Source: Agelas oroides (Eukaryota; Porifera; Demospongiae; Agelasida; Agelasidae). Taken from it: a stretch of 64,000 nt of DNA. Numbering within the stretch: position 1 is the stretch's first letter; every line of letters begins with the position of its first letter. Under the pieces are notes generated by a model that had not been told where the DNA came from, ran no database searches, and saw nothing but the letters and a program-made list of their open reading frames with translations. A program made the position numbers and the translations under genes. The DNA lies in assembly GCA_949130485.1 (NCBI GenBank), contig OX422195.1, positions 5,090,566-5,154,565 of the forward strand. The letters are read 5' to 3'. Positions 39,169 through 52,183 of the stretch are shown here, in pieces.

Positions 39169-41392
39169 TAGTACACTCTACCATGGTTCTACTTGGCTCT
39201 ACTTTACTCTACTACACTCTACAATGGCTCTACTCGGCTCTACTTCACTCTACTACCACCTACCATGACTCTACTTGACTCTACTTTACTCTACCGTGGC
39301 TCTACTTGGCTCTACTTCACTACACTTCTCCATGGCTCTATACCCTACCATGGCTCTACATGGGTCTACTGCTCTACTTCAATCTACTACTCTCTACCAT
39401 GGCTCTACTTGACTCTACTACACACTACCATGGCTCTACCGGACTCTACTACACTCTACATAGGATCTATCTTGTTGTACTGCACTCTACTACACTCTAT
39501 CATCGCTCTATTTGACTCTACTTCACTCTATCACACTCTACCATTTCTCTACTTCCCTCTACTTCAGTCTACTACACTCTACCATGTAAGCACTTGGCTC
39601 TACTTCACTCTAGTACACTCTACCATGGCTCTACTCCGCTCTACTTCACTCAAATACAACCTACCATGGCTCTACTTGACTCTACTTCACTCTACCATGG
39701 CTCTACTTGGCTCTACTTCACTACACTCCTCCATGGCTCTATACTCTAACATGGCTCTACTTGGGTCTACTGCTCTACTACACTCTACTCTCTACCATGG
39801 CTCTACTTGACTCTACTACACACTACCATGGCTCTACCTGACTCTACTACACTCTACATTGGATCTACCTTGTTGTACTTCACTCTACTACACTCTATCA
39901 TGGCTCTATTTGACTCTACTTCACTCTACCACACTCTACCATTTCTCTACTTGGCTCTACTTCTGTCTACTACACTCTACCATGGCTCTACTTGGGTTTA
40001 CTTCAGTCTACTGCACTCTACCATGTCTCTACTTGGCTCTTCTTCACTCTTCTACACTCTACCATGGCTCTACTTGACTCTACTACACTCTACCCTGGAT
40101 CTACTTGACACTACTTCACTCTAGTACACTCTACCATCGCTCTACTTGGCTCTACTTCACTCTACTACACTCTACCATGGCTCTACTCGGCTCTACTTCT
40201 CTCTACTACAACCTACCATGGCTCTACTTGACTCTACTTCATTCTACCATGACTCTACTTGGCTCTACTTCACTACACTCCTCCATGACTCTATAGTCTA
40301 CCATGGCTCTACTTGGGTCTACTGCTCTACTTCACTCTACTACTCTCTACCATGGCTCTACTTGACTCTACTAAACTCTATCATGGCTCTATTTGACTCT
40401 ACTTCACTCTACCACAATCTACCATTTCTCTACTTGGTTCTACTTCAGTCTACTACGCTCTATCATTGCTCTACTTGGCTCTACTTCAGACTACTACACT
40501 CTACCATGTCTCTACTTGGCTCTAATTCACTCTTCTACACTCTACCATGGCTCTACTTCACTCTACTACACTCTACCCTGGCTCTACTTGACTCTACTTC
40601 ACTCTAGTACACTCTACCAAGGCTCTACTCTGCTCTACTTCACTCTACTACAACCTACCATGGCTCTACTTGACTCTACTTCACTCTTCCATGGCTCTAC
40701 TTGGCTCTACTTCACTACACTCCTCCATGGCTCTATACTCTACCACGGCTCTACTTGGGTCTACTGCTCTCCTTATCTCTACTCTCTACCATGGCTCTAC
40801 TTGAATCTACTACGCACTACCATGGCTCTACCTGACTCTATTTCACTCTACATTGGATCTACCTTGTAGTACTTCACTCTACTACACTCTATCAATGCTC
40901 TATTTGACTCTACTTCACTCTACCACACTCTACCATTTCTCTACTTGGCTCTACTTCAGTCTACTACACTCTACCATTGCTCTACTTGGCTCTACTTCAG
41001 TCTACTACACTCTACCATGTCTCCACTTGGCTCTACTTCACTCTACTACACTCTACCATGGCTCTACTTGACTCTACTACACTCTACCATGGCTCTACTT
41101 GGCTCTACTTCAATCTAGCGCACTCTACCATTGCTCTACTTGGCTCTACTTCACTCTACTACACTCTACCATGGCTCTGCTCGGCTCTACTTCACTCTAC
41201 TACACTCTACCATGGCTCTGCTCGGCTCTACTTCACTCTACTACAACCTACAAAGGCTCTACTTGTCTCTACTTCACTCTACCATGACTCTACTTGGCTC
41301 TACTTCACTACACTCCTCCATGACTCTGTACTCTACCATGGCTCTACTTGGGTCTACTGCTTTATTTCACTCTACTACTCTCTACCATGGCT
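39169..41392 (+). repeat. Right-arm higher-order copy E2
   Basis: The downstream partner of E1. It lacks one 41-bp unit near the CCATGTAAGCACTTGG variant (39,582), whose E1 partner reads CCATATATGCACTTGG. It ends at the unusual CACTGCGTACCGTGG stretch (about 41,410), after which the cassette order changes. Confidence 0.82.
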
Positions 41393-44300
41393 CTACTTGA
41401 CTCTACTACACACTGCGTACCGTGGCTCTACCTGACACTGCTACACTCTACATTGGATCTACCTTGTTGTACTTCACTCTACTACACTCTATCATGGCTC
41501 TATTTGACTCTACTTCACTCTACCGCATTCTAACATCTCTCTACTTGGCTCTACTTCAGTCTACTACACTCTACCATGGCTCTACTTGGGTCTACCTCAG
41601 TCTACTACACTCTACCATGTCTCTACTTGGCTCTACTTCACTCTTCTACACTCTACCGTGGCTCTACTTGACTCTACTACAATCTACCCTGGCTCTGCTT
41701 GGCTCTACTTCACTCTTGTACACTCTACCATTCCTCTACTTGCCTCTACTTCACTCTACTACACTCTATCATGGCTCTACTCGGCTCTACTTCACTCTAC
41801 TACAACCTACCATGGCTCTACTTGACACTACTTCACTCTACCATGGCTCTACTTGGGTCTACTTCACTAGACTCCTCCATGACTCTATACTCTACCATGG
41901 CTCTACTTGGTTCTACTACTCTACTTCACTCTACTACTCTCTACAATGGCTCTACTTGACTCTACTACACACTACCATGGCTCTACCTGACTCTACTACA
42001 CTCTACATTGGATCTACCTTGTTGTACTTCACTGTACTACACTCTATCAATGCTCTATTTGACTCTACTTCAATCTACCACACTCCACCGTTTCTCTACT
42101 TGGCTCTACTTCAGTCTACTACACTCTACCATGGCTCTACTTGGCTCTACTTCAGTCTACTACACTCTACCATGGCTCTACTTGGCTCTACTTCACTCTT
42201 CTGCACTCTACCATGGCTCTACTTCACTCTACTACACTCTACCATGGCTCTACTTGGCTCTACTTCACTCTACTACAACCTACCATGGCTCTACTTGACT
42301 CTACTTCACTCTTCCATGGCTCTACTTGGCTCTACTTCACTACACTCCTCCATGACTCTATACTCTACCACGGCTCTACTTGGGTCTATTGCTCTCCTTC
42401 ACTCTACTCTCTACCATGGCTCTACTTTACTTTATTACGCACTACCATGGCTCTACCTGACTCTATTTCACTCTACATTGGATCTACCTTGTTGTACTTC
42501 ACTCTACTACACTCTATCATGGCTCTATTTGACTCTACTTCACTCTACCACACTCTACCATTTCTCTACTTGGTTCTACTTCAGTCTACTACACTCTACC
42601 ATGGCTCTACTTGGCTCTACTTCAGTCTAGTACACTCTACCATGTCTCTACTTAGCTCTACTTCACTCTTCTACACTCTACCATGGCTCTAATTGACTCT
42701 ACTACACTCTACCCTGGCTCTACTTGGCTCTACTTCACTCTAGTACACTCTACCATGGCTCTACTTGGCTCTACTTTACTGTACTACACTCTACAATGGC
42801 TCTACTCGGCTCTACTTCACTCTACTACCACCTACCATGACTCTACTTGACTCTACTTTACTCTACCATGGCTCTACTTGGCTCTACTTCACTACACTCC
42901 TCCATGGCTCTATACCCTACCATGGCTCTACATGGGTCTACTGCTCTACTTCACTCTACTACTCTCTACAATGGCTCTACTTGACTCTACTACACACTAC
43001 CATGGCTCTACCTGACTCTACTACACTCTACATTGGATCTATCGTGTTGTACTTCACTCTACTACACTCTATCATGGCTCTATTTGACTCTACTTCACTC
43101 TACCACACTCTACCATTTCTCTACTTGGCTCTACTTCAGTCTACTACGCTCTACCATTGCTCTCCTTGGCTATACTTCAGTCTACTACACTCTACTATCT
43201 CTATACTTGACTCTACTTCACTCTTCTACACTCTACCATGGCTCTACTTCACTCTACTACACTCTAACCTGGCTCTACTTGGCTCTACTTCACTCTAGTA
43301 CACTCTACCAAGGCTCTACTCTGCTCTACTTCACTCTACTACAACCTACCATGGCTCTACTTGACTCTACTTCACTCTTCCATGGCTCTACTTGGCTCTA
43401 CTTCACTACACTCCTCCATGGCTCTATACTCTACCACGGCTCTACTTGGGTCCATTGCTCTCCTTCACTCTACTCTCTACCATGGCTCTACCTGACTCTA
43501 CTACGCACTACCATGGCTCTACCTTACTCTATTTCACTCTACATTGGATCTACCTTGTTGTACTTCACTCTACTACACTCTATCATGGCTCTATTTGACT
43601 CTACTTCACTCTACCACACTCTACCATTTCTCTACTTGGCTCTACTTCAGTCTACTACACTCTACCATTGCTCTACTTGGCTCTACTTCAGTCTACTACA
43701 CTCTACCATGTCTCCACTTGGCTCTACTTCACTCTACTACATTCTACCATGGCTCTACTTGACTCTACTACACTCTACCATGGCTCTACTTGGCTCTACT
43801 TCAATCTAGCGCACTCTACCATTGCTCTACTTGGCTCTACTTCACTCTACTACACTCTACCATGGATCTGCTCTGCTCTACTTCAGTCTACCACACTCTA
43901 CCTTTTCTCTACTTGGCTCTACTTCAGTCTACTACACTCTACCGTGGCTCTACTTGGCTCTACTTCAGTCTACTACACTCTACCATGTCCCTACTTGGCT
44001 CTACTTCACTCTTCTACACTATACCATTGCTCTACTTCACTCTACTACACTGTACCCTTGCTCTACTTGGCTCTACTTAACTCTAGTACACTCTACCATG
44101 GCTCTATTAGGCTCTACTTCTCTCTACTACACTCTACCATGGCTCTACTCGGCTCTACTTCACTCTACTACAACCTACCATTGCTCTACTTGACTCTACT
44201 TCACTCTACCATGTCACTTCTTGGCTCTACTTCACTACACTCCTCCATGGCGCTATACTCTACCATGGCTCTACTTGCGTCTACTGGTCTACTTCACTCT

Positions 44301-46136
44301 ACTACTCTCTACCATGGCTCTACTTGACTCTACTACACACTACCATGGCTCTACCTGACTCTAGTACACTCTACATTGGATCTACCTTGTTGTACTTCAC
44401 TCTACCACACTCTATCATTTCTCTATTTGACACTACGTCACTCTACCACACTCTACCATTTCTATACTTGGCTCTACTTCAGTCTACTACACTCTACCAT
44501 GGCTCTACTTGGCTCTACTTCACTCAACTACAACCTACCATGGCTCTACTTGACTCTACTTCACTCTACCATGGCTCTACTTGGATCTACTTCACTACAC
44601 TCCTCCATGGCTCTATACTCTAACATGGCTCTACTTGGGTCTACTGCTCTACTTCACTCTACTCTCTACCATGGCTCTACTTGACTCTACTACACACTAC
44701 CATTGCTCTGCCTGACTCTACTACACTCTACATTGGATCTACCTTGTTGTACTTCACTCTACTACACTCTATCATGGCTCTATTTTACTCTACTTCACTC
44801 TACCACACTCTGCCATTTCTCTACTTGGCTATACTTCTGTCTACTACACTCTACCATGGCTCTACTTGGCTCCACTTCAGTCTACTGCACTCTACCATGT
44901 CTCTACTTGGCTCTTCTTCACTCTTCTACACTCTACCATGGCTCAACTTGACTCTACTACACTCTACCCTGAATCTACTTGACACTACTTCACTCTAGTA
45001 CACTCTACCATCGCTCTACTTGGCTCTACTTCACTCTACTACACTCTACCATGGCTCTACTCGGCTCTACTTCTCTCTACTACAACCTACCATGGCTCTA
45101 CTTGACTCTACTTCATTCTACCATGACTCTACTTGGCTCTACTTCACTACATTCCTCCATGACTCTATAGTCTACAATGGCTCTACTTGGGTCTACTGCT
45201 CTACTTCACTCTACTTCTCTCTACCATGGCTCTGCTTCACTCTACTACATACTACCATGGCTCTACCTGACTCTACTACACTCTAAATTGGATCTACCTT
45301 GTTGTACTTCACTCTACTACACTCTATCATGGCTCTATTTGACTCTACTTCACTCTACCACACTCTACCATTTCTCTACTTGGCTCTACTTCAGTCTACT
45401 ACGCTCTACCATTGCTCTACTTGGCTCTACTTCAGTCTACTACACTCTACCATGGCTCTACTTGTCTCTACTTGACTCTTCTACACTCTACTCTGCCTCT
45501 AATTGACTCTACTACACTCTACACTGGCTCTTCTTGGCTCTACTTCACTCTAGTACACTCTACCATGGCTCTAATTGGCTCTAGTTCACTCCATTGCACT
45601 CTACCATGGCTCTACTCGGCTCTACTTCACTCTACTACAACCTACCATGACTCTACTTGACTCTACTTCACTCTACCATGGCTCTATTTGGCTCAACTTC
45701 ACTACACTCCTCAATGGCTCTATACTCTACCATGGCTCTACTTGGGTCTACTGCTCTACTTCACTCTACTGCTCTCTACCATGGCTCAACGTGACTCTAC
45801 TACACACTACCATGGCCTAACTGACTTTACTACACTCTACATTGGATCTACCTTGTTGTACTTCACTCTACTACACTCTATCATGGCTCTCTTTGACTCT
45901 ACTTCACTCTACCACACTCTACCATTTCTCTACTTGGCTCTACTTCAGTCTACTACACTCTACCATGGCTCTACTTGGCTCTACTTCAGTCTACTACACT
46001 CTACCATGGCTCTACTTGGCTCTACTTCACCCTTCCACACTCTACCATGGCTCTACTTCACTCTACTACACTCTACCCTGTCTCTACTTGGCTCTACTTC
46101 ACTCTAGTACACTCTACCATGGCTCTACTCCGCTAT
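41393..46136 (+). repeat. Mixed right-arm cassettes
   Basis: Satellite only. The 41.4-42.7 kb part has many private variants (CTAACATCTCTC, TTGGGTCTACCTCAG, CACTAGACTCCTCC). From 42.7 to 43.4 kb it resembles the E family. From about 43.4 kb it is related to 51.42-52.1 kb (offset 8,027) and 61.41-62.5 kb (offset 17,992). The region 44,681-46,136 is related to 48,547-49,970, with the offset changing from 3,866 to 3,835 bp (31 bp, the length of three sub-repeats). Confidence 0.72.
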
Positions 46137-49100
46137 ACTTCACTCAACTACAACCTACCATGGCTCTACTTGACTCTACTTCACTCTACCATGGCTCTAC
46201 TTGTCTCTACTTCCCTACACTCCTCCATGGCTCTATACTATAACATGGCTCTACTTGGGTTTACTGCTCTACTTCACTCTACTCTCTACCATGGCTCTAC
46301 TTGACTCTACTACACACTACTCATGGCTCTACCTGACTCTACTACACTCTACATTGGATCTACCTTGTTGTACTTCACTCTACTACACTCTACCATTTCT
46401 CTACTTGTCTCTACTTCTGTCTACTACACTCTACCATGTCTCTACTTGGCTCTACTTCACTCTTCTGCACTCTACCATGGCTCTACTTCACTCTACTACA
46501 CTCTACCCTGGCTCTACTTGGCTCTACTTCACTCTAGTACACTCTACCATGGCTCTACTCGGCTCTACTTCTCTCTACTACAACCTACCATGGCTCTACT
46601 TGACTCTACTTCATTCTACCATGACTCTACTTGGCTCTACTTCACTACACTCCTCCATGACTCTATAGTCTACTATGGCTCTACTTGGGTCTACTGCTCT
46701 ACTTCACTCTACTACTCTCTACCATGGCTCTACTTCACTCTACTACATACTACCATGGCTCTACCTGACTCTACTACACTCTAAATTGGATCTACCTTGT
46801 TGTACTTCACTCTACTACACTCTATCATGGCTCTATTTGACTCTACTTCACTCTACCACACTCTACCATTTCTCTACTTGGCTCTACTTCAGTCTACTAC
46901 GCTCTACCATTGCTCTACTTGGCTATACTTCAGTCTACTACACTCTACTATCTCTATACTTGGTTCTACTTCACTCTTCTACACTCTACCATGGCTCTAC
47001 TTCACTCTACTACACTCTAACCTGGCTCTACTTGGCTCTACTTCACTCTAGTACACTCTACCAAGGCTCTACTCTGCTCTACTTCACTCTACTACAACCT
47101 ACCATGGCTCTACTTGACTCTACTTCACTCTTCCATGGCTCTACTTGGCTCTACTTCACTACACTCCTCCATGGCTCTATACTCTACCACGGCTCTACTT
47201 GGGTCCATTGCTCTCCTTCACTGTACTCTCTACCATGGCTCTACTTGACTCTACTACGCACTACCATGGCTCTACCTTACTCTATTTCACTCTACATTGG
47301 ATCTACCTTGTTGTACTTCACTCTACTACACTCTATCATCGCTCTATTTGACTCTACTTCACTCTACCACACTCTACCATTTCTCTACTTGGCTCTACTT
47401 CAGTCTACTACACTCTACCATGTCTCCACTTGGCTCTACTTCACTCTACTACATTCTACCATGGCTCTACTTGACTCTACTACACTCTACCATGGCTCTA
47501 CTTGGCTCTACTTCAATCTAGCGCACTCTACCATTGCTCTACTTGGCTCTACTTCACTCTACTACACTCTACCATGGATCTGCTCTGCTCTACTTCAGTC
47601 TACCACACTCTACCTTTTCTCTACTTGGTTCTACTTCAGTCCACTACACTCTACCGTGGCTCTACTTGGCTCTACTTCAGTCTACTACACTCTACCATGT
47701 CCCTACTTGGCTCTACTTCACTCTTCTACACTATACCATTGCTCTACTTCACTCTACTACACTGTACCCTGGCTCTACTTGGCTCTACTTAACTCTAGTA
47801 CACCCTACCATGGCTCTATTAGGCTCTACTTCTCTCTACTACACTCTACCATGGCTCTACTCGGCTCTACTTCACTCTACTACAACCTACCATTGCTCTA
47901 CTTGACTCTACTTCACTCTACCATGTCACTTCTTGGCTCTACTTCACTACACTCCTCCATGGCGCTATACTCTACCATGGCTCTACTTGCGTCTACTGGT
48001 CTACTTCACTCTACTACTCTCTACCATGGCTCTACTTGACTCTACTACACACTACCATGGCTCTACCTGACTCTAGTACACTCTACATTGGATCTACCTT
48101 GTTGTAATTCACTCTACCACACTCTATCATTTCTCTATTTGACACTACGTCACTCTACCACACTCTACCATTTCTATACTTGGCTCTACTTCAGTCTACT
48201 ACACTCTACCATGGCTCTACTTGGCTCTACTTCAGTCTACTACACTCTACCATGGCTCTACTTGGCTCTACCTCACTCTTCTACACACTACCATCGCTCT
48301 ACTTCACTCTACTACACTCTACCCTGTCTCTACTTGTCTCTACTTCACTCTAGTACACTCTACCATGGCTCTACTCCGCTCTACTTCACTCAACTACAAC
48401 CTACCATGGCTCTACTTGACTCTACTTCACTCTACCATGGCTCTACTTGGATCTACTTCACTACACTCCTCCATGGCTCTATACTCTAACATGGCTCTAC
48501 TTGGGTCTACTGCTCTACTTCACTCTACTCTCTACCATGGCTCTACTTGACTCTACTACACACTACCATGGCTCTGCCTGACTCTACTACACTCTACATT
48601 GGATCTACCTTGTTGTACTTCACTCTACTACACTCTATCATGGCTCTATTTTACTCTACTTCACTCTACCACACTCTGCCATTTCTCTACTTGGCTATAC
48701 TTCTGTCTACTACACTCTACCATGGCTCTACTTGGCTCCACTTCAGTCTACTGCACTCTACCATGTCTCTACTTGGCTCTTCTTCACTCTTCTACACTCT
48801 ACCATGGCTCAACTTGACTCTACTACACTCTACCCTGAATCTACTTGACACTACTTCACTCTAGTACACTCTACCATCGCTCTACTTGGCTCTACTTCAC
48901 TCTACTACACTCTACCATGGCTCTACTCGGCTCTACTTCTCTCTACTACAACCTACCATGGCTCTACTTGGCTCTACTTCACTACACTCCTCCATGACTC
49001 TATAGTCTACAATGGCTCTACTTGGGTCTACTGCTCTACTTCACTCTACTACTCTCTACCATGGCTCTACTTCACTCTACTACATACTACCATGGCTCTA

Positions 49101-51372
49101 CCTGACTCTACTACACTCTAAATTGGATCTACCTTGTTGTACTTCACTCTACTACACTCTATCATGGCTCTATTTGACTCTACTTCACTCTACCACACTC
49201 TACCATTTCTCTACTTGGCTCTACTTCAGTCTACTACGCTCTACCATTGCTCTACTTGGCTCTACTTCAGTCTACTACACTCTACCATGGCTCTACTTGT
49301 CTCTACTTGACTCTTCTACACTCTACTATGCCTCTAATTGACTCTACTACACTCTACACTGGCTCTTCTTGGCTCTACTTCACTCTAGTACACTCTACCA
49401 TGGCTCTAATTGGCTCTAGTTCACTCTATTGCACTCTACCATGGCTCTACTCGGCTCTACTTCATTCTACTACAACCTACCATGACTCTACTTGACTCTA
49501 CTTCACTCTACCATGGCTCTATTTGGCTCAACTTCACTACACTCCTCAATGGCTCTATACTCTACCATGGCTCTACTTGGGTCTACTGCTCTACTTCACT
49601 CTACTGCTCTCTACCATGGCTCAACGTGACTCTACTACACACTACCATGGCCTAACTGACTTTACTACACTCTACATTGGATCTACCTTGTTGTACTTCA
49701 CTCTACTACACTCTATCATGGCTCTCTTTGACTCTACTTCACTCTACCACACTCTACCATTTCTCTACTTGGCTCTACTTCAGTCTACTACACTCTACCA
49801 TGGCTCTACTTGGCTCTACTTCAGTCTACTACACTCTACCATGGCTCTACTTGGCTCTACTTCACCCTTCCACACTCTACCATGGCTCTACTTCACTCTA
49901 CTACACTCTACCCTGTCTCTACTTGGCTCTACTTCACTCTAGTACACTCTACCATGGCTCTACTCCGCTATACTTCACTCAACTACAACCTACCATGGCT
50001 CTACTTGACTCTACTTCACTCTACCATGGCTCTACTTGTCTCTACTTCCCTACACTCCTCCATGGCTCTATACTATAACATGGCTCTACTTGGGTTTACT
50101 GCTCTACTTCACTCTACTCTCTACCATGGCTCTACTTGACTCTACTACACACTACTCATGGCTCTACCTGACTCTACTACACTCTAGATTGGATCTACCT
50201 TGTTGTACTTCACTCTACTACACTCTATTATGGCTCTATTTGACTCTACTTCACTCTACCACACTCTACCATTTCTGTACTTGGCTCTACTTCAGTCTAC
50301 TACGCTCTACCATTACTCTACTTGTCTCTACTTCAGTCTACTACACTCTACCATGTCTCTACTTGGCTCTACTTCACTCTTCTGCACTCTACCATGGCTC
50401 TACTTCACTCTACTACACTCTACCCTGGCTCTACTTGGCTCTACTTCACTCTAGTACACTCTACCATGGCTCTACTCGGCTCTACTTCTCTCTACTACAA
50501 CCTACCATGGCTCTACTTGACTCTACTTCATTCTACCATGACTCTACTTGGCTCTACTTCACTACACTCCTCCATGACTCTATAGTCTACTATGGCTCTA
50601 CTTGGGTCTACTGCTCTACTTCACTCTACTACTCTCTACCATGGCTCTACTTCACTCTACTACATACTACCATGGCTCTACCTGACTCTACTACACTCTA
50701 AATTGGATCTACCTTGTTGTACTTCACTCTACTACACTCTATCATGGCTCTATTTGACTCTACTTCACTCTACCACACTCTACCATTTCTCTACTTGGCT
50801 CTACTTCAGTCTACTACGCTCTACCATTGCTCTACTTGGCTATACTTCAGTCTACTACACTGTACTATCTCTATACTTGGTTCTACTTCACTCTTCTACA
50901 CTCTACCATGGCTCTACTTCACTCTACTACACTCTAACCTGGCTCTACTTGGCTCTACTTTACTCTAGTACACTCTACCAAGGCTCTACTCTGCTCTACT
51001 TCACTCTACTACAACCTACCATGGCTCTACTTGACTCTACTTCACTCTTCCATGGCTCTACTTGGCTCTACTTCACTACACTCCTCCATGGCTCTATACT
51101 CTACCACGGCTCTACTTGGGTCCATTGCTCTCCTTCACTGTACTCTCTACCATGGCTCTACTTGACTCTACTACGCACTACCATGGCTCTACCTTACTCT
51201 ATTTCACTCTACATTGGATCTACCTTGTTGTACTTCACTCTACTACACTCTATCATCGCTCTATTTGACTCTACTTCACTCTACCACACTCTACCATTTC
51301 TCTACTTGGCTCTACTTCAGTCTACTACACTCTACCATGTCTCCACTTGGCTCTACTTCACTCTACTACATT
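46137..51372 (+). repeat. Block F1: 5.2-kb higher-order segment
   Basis: Matches 56,459-61,694 at a constant offset of 10,322 bp across about 5.2 kb, with only scattered substitutions. Its first 3.1 kb (to about 49,235) also matches 52,184-55,282 at a constant offset of 6,047 bp. Markers include CTTCCCTACACTCCTCC, CTATACTATAACATGG, GGTTTACTGC, GGTCCATTGC, TGTCTCCACTTGG, CCATGTCACTTCTTGG and CATGGCGCTATAC. No gene is present. Confidence 0.85.
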
Positions 51373-51789
51373 CTACCATGGCTCTACTTGACTCTACTTC
51401 ACTCTTCCATGGCTCTACTTGGCTCTACTTCACTACACTCCTCCATGGCTCTATACTCTACCACGGCTCTACTTGGGTCCATTGCTCTCCTTCACTCTAC
51501 TCTCTACCATGGCTCTACTTGACTCTACTACGCACTACCATGGCTCTACCTTACTCTATTTCACTCTACATTGGATCTACCTTGTTGTACTTCACTCTAC
51601 TACACTCTATCATGGCTCTATTTGACTCTACTTCACTCTACCACACTCTACCATTTCTCTACTTGGCTCTACTTCAGTCTACTACACTCTACCATTGCTC
51701 TACCTGGCTCTACTTCAGTCTACTACACTCTACCATGTCTCCACTTGGCTCTACTTCACTCTACTACATTCTACCATGGCTCTACTTGA
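51062..51789 (+). repeat. 357-bp near-duplicate with chimeric junction
   Basis: The CACTCCTCC-to-TTGGATC module at 51,062 recurs 357 bp later at 51,419. The first copy follows the F1 lineage (matching 47.1 kb, offset 3,917), with CACTGTACTCTC. The second follows the 43.4-kb lineage (offset 8,027), with CACTCTACTCTC. The switch falls inside the shared bases 51,373-51,398. Confidence 0.75.
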
Positions 51790-52183
51790 CTCTACTACAC
51801 TCTACCATGGCTCTACTTGGCTCTACTTCAATCTAGCGCACTCTACCATTGCTCTACTTAGCTCTACTTCACTCTACTACACTCTACCATGGATCTGCTC
51901 TGCTCTACTTCAGTCTACCACACTCTACCTTTTCTCTACTTGGCTCTACTTCAGTCTACTACACTCTACCGTGGCTATACTTGGCTCTACTTCAGTCTAC
52001 TACACTCTACCATGTCCCTACTTGGCTCTACGTCACTCTTCTACACTATACCATTCCTCTACTTCACTCTACTACACTGTACCCTGGCTCTACTTGGCTC
52101 TACTTAACTCTAGTACACTCTACCATGGCTCTATTAGGCTCCACTTCTCTCTACTACACTCTACCATGGCTCTACTCGGCTCT

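Noticed and set aside
46675-48039. A 454-codon open frame, repeated at 52,722-54,086 and 56,997-58,361, and other frames of 150-414 codons throughout
   Set aside because: They are the 41-codon cycle of the satellite read in whichever frame lacks stop variants. Overlapping frames of the same composition exist in all three phases, copies are identical because the DNA was duplicated, and there is no start context, intron structure or domain to support a gene.
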